The notes below the pieces were generated by a model. It made no database searches. It worked only from the letters and a program-made list of their open reading frames with translations, and was not told where the DNA came from. A stretch of DNA of 7,582 nt from Actinoplanes liguriensis. GTDB taxonomy: Bacteria; Actinomycetota; Actinomycetes; Mycobacteriales; Micromonosporaceae. Positions 1 to 7,582 of this stretch are shown one piece after another. Location of the stretch: the NCBI GenBank assembly GCA_000715855.1, contig KL571320.1, positions 9,062 to 16,643 on the forward strand, in the 5' to 3' direction. Each line of letters starts with the position of its first letter. Within the stretch, counting starts at the first letter, position 1. Position numbers and translations under genes: made by a program.

Positions 1-1533
1 GCTGCGCGTGAGGCCGCCGAGCAGCCGCGCTGGGTGTGGCCGGCCACCGCCGACGTCTATCCCGCGCTGCTGCGCGCCGGTGTCCGCGTCGCGCGCCGTC
101 ATGATCTCGAGCTGACCGAGGCGCTCCTGCTGGGGCACGCCGGCCGCTGGGGTGAGCCACGGGGGCTCGCCGCGGCGACCGCCCGCCTGCGGGGGCTTCC
201 CGTGCCGCCCGATCGGCACCGGCTCGACGCCGAGCCGCCGGGTTTCAGCCAGGGTGTCCTCTTCGAGGCTGCCGCGGGCGGCCGGGCCGAGATCAAGGAC
301 CTGATCGAGGTGTACGCCGATCAGCAGCGCCGCCTCGCGGAGACCGAGCACCCCGGCCGCTTCCGGATGCTCGCGGCCGCCGAGTCGGCCGGCGCCCTGA
401 TCGCCGCCGAGATGGGCCACACCGGGCTGCCCTGGCGCGCCGACGTGCACGACGAGTTGCTGCGCGAGCTGCTCGGCCCGCCCCAGCCGATGGGCCCGCC
501 GCGCCGTCTCGCCGAGCTGACCGCCGAGATCAACGAGGCGTTCGGCACCCAGGGCCTGCATCCGGACCTGCCGGCCGAGGTGGTCCGCGCGTTCGCGAGG
601 GCCGGCATCCAGATCCCGAACACGCGTCGCTGGGTGCTGCGTGAGGTGGACCACCCGGCGGTCCGCCCGCTGCTGGAGTTCAAGGAGCTCTACCGGATCT
701 GGACGGCGAACGGCTGGTCCTGGCTCGACTCCTGGGTCCGTGACGGCCGCTTCCGCCCGGAATACGTGCTGGGCAACGTCGTCTCCGGCCGCTGGGGCGC
801 CCGGGGCGGCGGCGCCCTCCAGGTGCCGAAGGTGGTCCGCCGCGCGGTGATCGCCGACCCCGGCTGGCGGTTCGTGGTCGCCGACGCCGGCCAGCTCGAG
901 CCCCGGGTGCTCGCCGCGGTCTCCGGTGACCGCCGGCTGGCCCAGGCCGCCGCCGCGGGCGACCTCTACGCCGCGCTCGCGAGGGACTCGTTCGACGGCG
1001 ACCGCGCCAAGGCCAAGGTCGCCCTGATCGGCGCGATGTACGGGCAGACCGGCGGCGACGCGATCCCGGCCCTGGCGGTGCTGCGCCGGCACTATCCGAC
1101 CGCCTTCGACTACGTCGAGCAGGCCGCCCGGGTGGGGGAGAACGGCGGGCTGGTCCGCTCCTGGCTGGGCCGCACCTGCCCACCGGCCTCCGCGCCGCGC
1201 GACGCCGGGCTGGATCCCCCGGACGAGGTGGCGCCACCACCCGGGCGGGCGAGGGGACGATTCACCCGGAACTTCGTGATTCAGGCCACCGCCGCGGAGT
1301 GGGCGCTGATCCTGCTGGCCACGCTGCGCACCGCGCTGGCCGGCACGCGCGCCGAGCTGGTCCTGTTCGTGCACGACGAGGTGGTCGTGCACTGCCCCGC
1401 TGACCAGGCCGGACAGGTCGCCGAGGCGGTCCGGGAGTGTGCCGCGCGGGCCGGGCGGATGCTTTTCGGCGCCAGCGAGGTCCGGTTCCCACTCGACGTC
1501 TCAGAGGTTGGTTCCTACGCCGATGCCAAGTGA
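1..1533 (+). CDS. Family A DNA polymerase (bifunctional 3'-5' exonuclease/DNA polymerase type), 5' end outside window
   Basis: Template-directed DNA polymerase of the Pol I superfamily. The reading frame is open to base 1, so the true start lies upstream; the GTG at 34 is only the first in-window start codon. About 510 residues are present, against roughly 560 that I recall for this actinobacterial family. Polymerase motifs are clear. Motif A is DAGQLEPR (Asp at 883, Glu at 898). Motif B, the O-helix, has Arg at 1003, Lys at 1015 and Tyr at 1039. A Q-helix pattern R-x3-N-x3-Q has Arg at 1258, Asn at 1270 and Gln at 1282. Motif C is VHDE at 1369-1380. By alignment with E. coli Pol I these match D705, E710, R754, K758, Y766, R841, N845, Q849 and HDE 881-883. 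The N-terminal part would be the exonuclease-like domain, but its catalytic residues are not visible here. No 5'-nuclease domain is seen. A repair or gap-filling role is inference. Confidence 0.85.
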   Translation, partial: AAREAAEQPRWVWPATADVYPALLRAGVRVARRHDLELTEALLLGHAGRWGEPRGLAAATARLRGLPVPPDRHRLDAEPPGFSQGVLFEAAAGGRAEIKDLIEVYADQQRRLAETEHPGRFRMLAAAESAGALIAAEMGHTGLPWRADVHDELLRELLGPPQPMGPPRRLAELTAEINEAFGTQGLHPDLPAEVVRAFARAGIQIPNTRRWVLREVDHPAVRPLLEFKELYRIWTANGWSWLDSWVRDGRFRPEYVLGNVVSGRWGARGGGALQVPKVVRRAVIADPGWRFVVADAGQLEPRVLAAVSGDRRLAQAAAAGDLYAALARDSFDGDRAKAKVALIGAMYGQTGGDAIPALAVLRRHYPTAFDYVEQAARVGENGGLVRSWLGRTCPPASAPRDAGLDPPDEVAPPPGRARGRFTRNFVIQATAAEWALILLATLRTALAGTRAELVLFVHDEVVVHCPADQAGQVAEAVRECAARAGRMLFGASEVRFPLDVSEVGSYADAK

Positions 1534-1542
1534 GAGAGTGGG

Positions 1543-1548
1543 TAAAGT
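1543..1548 (+). promoter_or_regulatory. Candidate -10 element of the metH leader
   Basis: TAAAGT fits the actinobacterial -10 pattern TAnnnT. A transcript starting about 7 bases downstream would begin near 1555, exactly where the first riboswitch helix begins (1556). I see no convincing -35 hexamer at the right distance. The call rests mainly on this positional agreement, and read-through from the polymerase gene is an alternative. Confidence 0.4.
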
Positions 1549-1555
1549 TGGTGGT

Positions 1556-1627
1556 CCGGCCGAGAGGCGCTGCAGCGGGACAACCCGTCACGCTCGACCG
1601 GTGATCAACCCGAAACAAGGGCGCCTC
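1556..1627 (+). promoter_or_regulatory. SAH (S-adenosylhomocysteine) riboswitch aptamer upstream of metH
   Basis: Binds S-adenosylhomocysteine in the mRNA leader. Helix P1 pairs 1556-1564 with 1593-1601 (nine positions, one C/A mismatch). Inside it, GCGCTGCA (1567-1574 region) carries the conserved GCUGC core. The hairpin CGGG/CCCG (1576-1579 with 1584-1587) is followed by five bases and then the conserved GCUCG (1592-1596). A short P4-like hairpin pairs CCC 1609-1611 with GGG 1619-1621. The pseudoknot pairs GAGGCGC (1564-1570) with GCGCCTC (1621-1627), seven perfect pairs; the outermost pair shares G1564 with P1. Compared from memory with the crystallised Ralstonia SAH aptamer, the order and segment lengths agree, and the two pseudoknot positions after P1 are swapped (GA to AG) with compensating changes opposite. 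One deviation is the usual CAGG before CUCG, which reads CACG here. Cobalamin and SAM riboswitch folds do not fit. Confidence 0.86.
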
Positions 1628-1646
1628 CGACTTCTCTCGGAGGTGT
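1621..1646 (+). promoter_or_regulatory. RBS-masking hairpin (expression platform of the SAH switch) with metH Shine-Dalgarno
   Basis: CCTCCGA (1624-1630) is the exact reverse complement of TCGGAGG (1637-1643), with a six-base loop. G-U, C-G and G-U pairs extend the stem to 1621-1646. The Shine-Dalgarno GGAGG (1639-1643), seven bases before the GTG start at 1651, lies inside the 3' arm. The 5' arm is the same sequence the aptamer needs for its pseudoknot, so the two folds exclude each other. SAH binding should free the ribosome-binding site, making a translational ON switch. No U-tract follows, so this is not a terminator. Confidence 0.85.
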
Positions 1647-1650
1647 ACCC

Positions 1651-5250
<3,600 letters not shown>

Positions 5251-5266
5251 CTCAGGGGGAGCGTGG

Positions 5267-5743
5267 ATGGCGCCGATCGTGGTGATGGGGGTCGCGGGCT
5301 GCGGCAAGAGCACGGTCGGCAAGGCGCTCGCCGAGCGTCTGGGCCTGCCGTACGCGGAAGCGGACGACTTCCACCCGGCGGCCAACGTGGCGAAGATGCA
5401 CAGCGGGGTGCCCCTGACCGATGAGGACAGGGCGCCCTGGCTGGCGGCGATCGCTTCCTCGCTCGGCGCCGGCGATGTCGTGGTGTCGTGCTCGGCGCTC
5501 AAGCGGGTGTACCGGGACGTGCTCCGCGGCGGCAACGCGGACGTGTTCTTCGTGCACCTGGTGCTGACCCCGGAGGCGGCGACGGCCCGGGTGAGCGGGC
5601 GAGCGGGGCACTTCATGCCGAGCACGCTCGTGGCTTCGCAGTTCGCCATCCTGGAACCGTTGCAGCCGGACGAGAACGGGGTGGGCGTGGACGCCATGTT
5701 GCCGTTGGACAAGATTGTCGAAAAGGCGATCAGCCGGCTCTGA
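5267..5743 (+). CDS. gntK: Gluconokinase (GntK/IdnK family)
   Basis: Phosphorylates D-gluconate with ATP to 6-phosphogluconate, which feeds the pentose phosphate pathway. The 158-residue protein is slightly shorter than E. coli GntK (about 175) but complete. A Walker A P-loop GVAGCGKST lies at residues 8-16. The substrate-region motif DDFHP is at 33-37 and is followed by K43 and the GVPLTDEDRxPWL run. CSALKRVYRD lies at 75-84, and the family signature GHFMPSTLVASQFAxLE spans 114-130. The ATG start follows AGGGGGA (5254-5260) with six bases of spacing. It begins only 16 bases after the metH stop, with no terminator between, so it is probably cotranscribed with metH. It has its own strong ribosome-binding site and should escape the translational switch. 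No gluconate transporter or regulator lies in the window, so the link with metH is unexplained. Confidence 0.93.
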   Translation: MAPIVVMGVAGCGKSTVGKALAERLGLPYAEADDFHPAANVAKMHSGVPLTDEDRAPWLAAIASSLGAGDVVVSCSALKRVYRDVLRGGNADVFFVHLVLTPEAATARVSGRAGHFMPSTLVASQFAILEPLQPDENGVGVDAMLPLDKIVEKAISRL

Positions 5744-5776
5744 CCGTACCGAATCGGATTTTTCGGGGTTGAAAGA

Positions 5777-5799
5777 AGGCCGCTCCCCGGGAGCGGCCT
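5777..5799. terminator. Bidirectional rho-independent-like hairpin between convergent genes
   Basis: AGGCCGCTC (5777-5785) pairs perfectly with GAGCGGCCT (5791-5799) around a five-base loop. It sits between the gluconokinase stop and the stop of the opposing membrane-protein gene. On the minus strand it is followed by a T-rich run (TTCTTTC). On the plus strand the T-tract is weak, as is common in high-G+C actinobacteria. Confidence 0.8.
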
Positions 5800-5805
5800 C
5801 TTGCC

Positions 5806-6630
5806 CTACTTGGACGCCCACACGTCCAGGTGGAGGCGTTCCAGGAGCACCGGGGCGAACAGCCCGGCCAGCGACACGAACGACACGATCGTGAACGCGG
5901 TGGTCAGGATGACCGTCTCGGTCTTGCCGCCGACCTTCACCGCGAACTGGTTCGGGATGCCGATCATGCGCCACATCCGGCCGCGGCCGGTCGGGATCGG
6001 CCAGAAGATCGGCACACCGTTCTTCGTGATCATGTCGCCGAGCAGGTGCACCACGCAGCCGGCGCCGACCGCGAAGCCGAGCAGCGGATAACCGCGGTCA
6101 CCGGCCAGGTTCGCCGCGGTGAACCAGGCGATGCCGGCCGAGGCGAGCGTCACGATCAGCCAGCCGGCCTTCTCCGCCCACTTCTCGAACAGCCCGCGCA
6201 GGGCCAGGCCGGCCATGAAGAAGATGATGCCGACCACCGCCCACTTGCCGTAGTGCGCGGCCAGCGCGGTCGTGCCCCAGCCGACCAGCGCGGCGAACGG
6301 CAGCGTGTGCGTGAACGTCCGGTGCCCGTGATCCCGCTTCGGGTCCCGGCTCTGCCGGGTCGCGGTGTAGATGCCGAGCGAGATCTTCTCGATCACCTCG
6401 GCCACGAACAGCGAGAACACGCCGAACGTCCGGGCCACGGTGGCGCCACCCTGGTTGGTGGTCACCTTCCCGGACAGGTCGAAGTCGGGCAGCAGCGCGC
6501 CGCCGGCGGCCATCGCGGTGCCCACACCGATCATCAGCGGCGTCTGGTGATAATCAGCGAACTGATCGAGCGCCCAGCTGCCGGCGAGCCAGGCGGCCGC
6601 CCCCGACAGCGCGTGCGATGGACCCATCAT
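5806..6630 (-). CDS. YdjM/DUF457-family membrane-bound metal-dependent hydrolase-like protein
   Basis: A 274-residue polytopic membrane protein. Family conservation is visible in His6 (MMGPSH), PDFD with Asp49 and Asp51, HGHRTFTH with His101, His103 and His108, and H195-LLGD199-xxT-xx-G205. This is the pattern of the YdjM/DUF457 group, annotated as inner-membrane metal-dependent hydrolases; the His and Asp residues are the presumed metal ligands. Hydrophobic segments fall near 112-126, 129-147, 156-176, 182-198 and 238-262. The ATG at 6628-6630 is chosen because GGGGAGGG (6640-6647) sits nine bases upstream and the N-terminus MMGPSHALSG is typical. A longer frame reaching 6726 would add 32 residues and read through this ribosome-binding site and the palindrome upstream. 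A second ATG follows at once. The substrate is unknown. E. coli YdjM is LexA-controlled, but I see no actinobacterial LexA box here. Confidence 0.83.
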   Translation of the reverse strand: MMGPSHALSGAAAWLAGSWALDQFADYHQTPLMIGVGTAMAAGGALLPDFDLSGKVTTNQGGATVARTFGVFSLFVAEVIEKISLGIYTATRQSRDPKRDHGHRTFTHTLPFAALVGWGTTALAAHYGKWAVVGIIFFMAGLALRGLFEKWAEKAGWLIVTLASAGIAWFTAANLAGDRGYPLLGFAVGAGCVVHLLGDMITKNGVPIFWPIPTGRGRMWRMIGIPNQFAVKVGGKTETVILTTAFTIVSFVSLAGLFAPVLLERLHLDVWASK

Positions 6631-6654
6631 GTGCGTCGTCCCTCCCCGAACAAA

Positions 6655-6671
6655 CTGCGACACTGTCGCAG
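6655..6671. promoter_or_regulatory. 17-bp palindromic candidate operator upstream of the YdjM-like gene
   Basis: CTGCGACA (6655-6662) and TGTCGCAG (6664-6671) are perfect inverted arms around a single C. It lies just upstream of the ribosome-binding site of the YdjM-like gene and overlaps a possible -10 element. An odd-centred palindrome of this length over a promoter is what a dimeric repressor, for example of the TetR type, would bind. The regulator is not encoded in this window. Confidence 0.6.
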
Positions 6672-6690
6672 AGGCGGGGACGAAGATCAA
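6662..6690 (-). promoter_or_regulatory. Candidate promoter of the YdjM-like gene
   Basis: On the minus strand, TTGATC (6685-6690) and GACAGT (6662-6667) are separated by 17 bases. They resemble -35 and -10 hexamers, although the -10 is a weak match. A transcript would start near 6655, giving a leader of about 25 bases before the ATG. The -10 falls inside the palindrome, which suggests repression by promoter occlusion. Confidence 0.4.
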
Positions 6691-6740
6691 CGACCGGGAC
6701 ATCCGCAGCGGAGTGGAGTCGGCCACCCGACACTTTCCGG

Positions 6741-7148
6741 TCAGTGACTCAGGTGCATCCGGTGCGGGTGGCGTCCGTGGCGGGCATGCCGGAACAGGCT
6801 CGTCACCAGGAAGAACAGCGGGATCGCCGGCCAGAAGAAGTGCGCTCCGGAGAGCACCCAGAGGCCGATCAGCAGACCCGCGACGATCATGACGAAACTG
6901 AAGTGCCGCTGCACCGACCGGCGTGTCGCGGGCTGCCGCCGCGGTTCCGCCGGCAGATCCCCGGTCAACGCCGTCAGCTCGTCACGGAACGTCGCGGCAT
7001 ACGCGGCGGTCAGCCGCTCCCCGCCCTCGTCCAGGGTCAGCCGGCCCTCGGCCATCGCGGCCCGCAGGACCTCGGCGATCGCCTCGCGCTCGGTGTCGGA
7101 GGTCCGCAGCCGGGGCCGCCCGGCCGCTGTCGCTTGTTCGGGATACAC
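6741..7148 (-). CDS. DUF1707 domain protein with two membrane segments
   Basis: A 135-residue protein. Residues about 14-66 match the actinobacterial DUF1707 pattern: RTSDTEREAIAEVLRAAMAE, then GRLTLDE and ERLTAAYAA, ending in LTGDLP. A basic linker follows, then two hydrophobic helices (about 83-100 and 103-119) typical of the 2TM arrangement found after this domain. The C-terminal tail is rich in His and Arg (His121, 124, 127, 129, 132 and 135). The function of DUF1707 is not established; it is usually found in small membrane proteins. The GTG start at 7148 is supported by GAGGAGG (7154-7160) five bases upstream. It has the same orientation as the YdjM-like gene, 110 bases away. That gene appears to have its own promoter, so joint transcription is uncertain. 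Confidence 0.85.
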   Translation of the reverse strand: MYPEQATAAGRPRLRTSDTEREAIAEVLRAAMAEGRLTLDEGGERLTAAYAATFRDELTALTGDLPAEPRRQPATRRSVQRHFSFVMIVAGLLIGLWVLSGAHFFWPAIPLFFLVTSLFRHARHGRHPHRMHLSH

Positions 7149-7261
7149 GATGTCCTCCTCGGCGGTTTACCTCACCCCAGGGTCCGCTCCGGCGGGGCGC
7201 CCGGCGTCGGCCCGGCGACGCATTCGATCGAGGTGCTTCGCAAGGGCAAAACCCCTTTCCC

Positions 7262-7279
7262 GTACGCCCGTGGGCGTAC
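7262..7279. promoter_or_regulatory. 18-bp palindrome, candidate operator in the divergent promoter region
   Basis: GTACGCCC (7262-7269) and GGGCGTAC (7272-7279) are perfect inverted arms around two bases. TACGCCC recurs at 7294-7300, 31 bases (about three helical turns) after its first copy at 7263. CGTACG occurs at 7261-7266 and 7306-7311. The cluster lies about 90 bases before the plus-strand gene and 115 before the minus-strand gene. This suits a regulator binding between divergent promoters, but no regulator is identified. Confidence 0.5.
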
Positions 7280-7356
7280 CCGGAGGCCGGGGATACGCCC
7301 GGGGTCGTACGTGGGGAGCCGGGCCTGGGGCCGATGCCGCGGGCGGCGTGGTGACG

Positions 7357-7362
7357 TAGTTT
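7357..7362 (+). promoter_or_regulatory. Candidate -10 for a leaderless transcript
   Basis: TAGTTT fits TAnnnT and ends seven bases before the ATG at 7370, so transcription would begin at or next to the start codon. No clear Shine-Dalgarno precedes this ATG. Leaderless mRNAs are common in actinobacteria. No strong -35 is seen. Confidence 0.45.
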
Positions 7363-7369
7363 CGGCGGT

Positions 7370-7582
7370 ATGAGGGAGCGGGGCCGGGGCGGGGACCCGT
7401 CGGACTGGCGTCATCGGGTCCGGCAGGTGCACCACGGCTGGCCGCCCGGCGGGGTGATCGTGACCACGGTCATCCAGATGATCGCCACCAACGTCCTGTC
7501 CACGCACGGCCGCCTGCTCCGCCCCTGGGATCACGTCACCACGCTGCTGATCCTGGCCGGGCCGTTGATGCTCTACTGGCGG
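7370..7582 (+). CDS. Membrane protein N-terminus, possibly a sensor histidine kinase (3' end outside window)
   Basis: An open frame of 71 codons runs from the ATG at 7370 to the window end without a stop. It encodes a basic, polar first 20 residues (MRERGRGGDPSDWRHRVRQV). Two hydrophobic stretches follow, VIVTTVIQMIATNVLS (about 29-44) and VTTLLILAGPLMLYWR (about 56-71). The short Arg-rich start followed by membrane helices ending in a 'GPLxLxWR' phrase resembles the N-terminal membrane regions of actinobacterial NarL-type sensor histidine kinases. No catalytic motif is inside the window, so this is a weak inference; any small multi-pass membrane protein is possible. The start is supported by the likely leaderless promoter and by lack of a better upstream start. 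Confidence 0.5.
   Translation, partial: MRERGRGGDPSDWRHRVRQVHHGWPPGGVIVTTVIQMIATNVLSTHGRLLRPWDHVTTLLILAGPLMLYWR

Larger units (their letters stand above)
7149..7369. other. Divergent intergenic region between the DUF1707 gene and the 3'-end membrane-protein gene
   Basis: No convincing gene is seen in these 221 bases. The region must hold promoters for both flanking genes. I could not identify a good -35/-10 pair for the DUF1707 gene. The notable contents are the palindrome at 7262-7279, repeated TACGCCC motifs, and a possible leaderless -10 at 7357-7362, listed separately. Confidence 0.6.

Noticed and set aside
1624..1643. Hairpin before metH as an intrinsic terminator of the polymerase gene
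   Set aside because: No T-tract follows, and the 3' arm is the metH Shine-Dalgarno; it is better explained as the switch's masking hairpin.
1534..1650. Cobalamin or SAM riboswitch upstream of metH
   Set aside because: The leader is too short for a cobalamin riboswitch and lacks a B12-box-like sequence. The helix order and conserved bases fit the SAH class rather than SAM classes.
6655..6671. LexA/SOS box upstream of the YdjM-like gene
   Set aside because: The palindrome CTGCGACA-C-TGTCGCAG lacks the GAAC/GTTC half-sites of actinobacterial LexA boxes and the CTG-n10-CAG of E. coli has no matching internal pattern.
6631..6726. 32-residue N-terminal extension of the YdjM-like protein
   Set aside because: It would place the strong ribosome-binding site (6640-6647) and the palindrome inside the coding region, and the extension has no family resemblance.
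7242..7257. AAGGG/CCCTT short inverted repeat as a terminator or operator
   Set aside because: Only five pairs with a six-base loop; likely chance.
6618..7373. Overlapping plus-strand frames opposite the DUF1707 and YdjM-like genes
   Set aside because: Arg/Pro/Ser-rich translations without domains or good ribosome-binding sites; the minus-strand genes in the same place match known families.
7172..7534. Minus-strand frame of 120 codons across the divergent intergenic region
   Set aside because: Low-complexity composition, no ribosome-binding site, and it overlaps the better supported start at 7370 on the plus strand.

Overview
The window reads as chromosomal DNA from a high-G+C actinobacterium. 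By eye it is around 70% G+C with strong G/C preference at third codon positions. An actinobacterial-type family A polymerase, a DUF1707 protein, GTG starts and a probable leaderless start all fit. A Micromonosporaceae/Actinoplanes-like host is my guess from general resemblance only. No mobile elements, CRISPR arrays, tRNAs or rRNAs were seen.

Layout, left to right. Bases 1-1533 (+) are the 3' part of a family A DNA polymerase of the 'bifunctional 3'-5' exonuclease/DNA polymerase' type. The 117-base gap 1534-1650 holds a probable promoter and an RNA that matches the S-adenosylhomocysteine (SAH) riboswitch architecture. Its pseudoknot strand can instead pair with and mask the metH ribosome-binding site. 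Bases 1651-5250 (+) are a complete four-module cobalamin-dependent methionine synthase (metH). Sixteen bases later comes a gluconokinase (5267-5743, +), and a hairpin terminator follows that serves both strands.

Convergent to these, on the minus strand, are a YdjM/DUF457-type membrane protein (5806-6630) with a 17-bp palindrome over its probable promoter, and a small DUF1707 membrane protein (6741-7148). A 221-bp divergent intergenic region with a second palindrome leads to the start of a plus-strand membrane protein (7370 onward, cut by the window), possibly a sensor histidine kinase.

How it works together: MetH consumes homocysteine, the product of SAH breakdown. An SAH-sensing ON switch in front of metH would raise MetH translation when SAH accumulates and so help recycle the methyl cycle. 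The MetH is of the E. coli-like type rather than the form I know from Mycobacterium. SAH riboswitches are best known from Proteobacteria, so the switch and its gene may have been acquired together. That riboswitch-metH unit is the strongest finding. The rest of the window is mostly ordinary, and I see no clear new multi-gene system.
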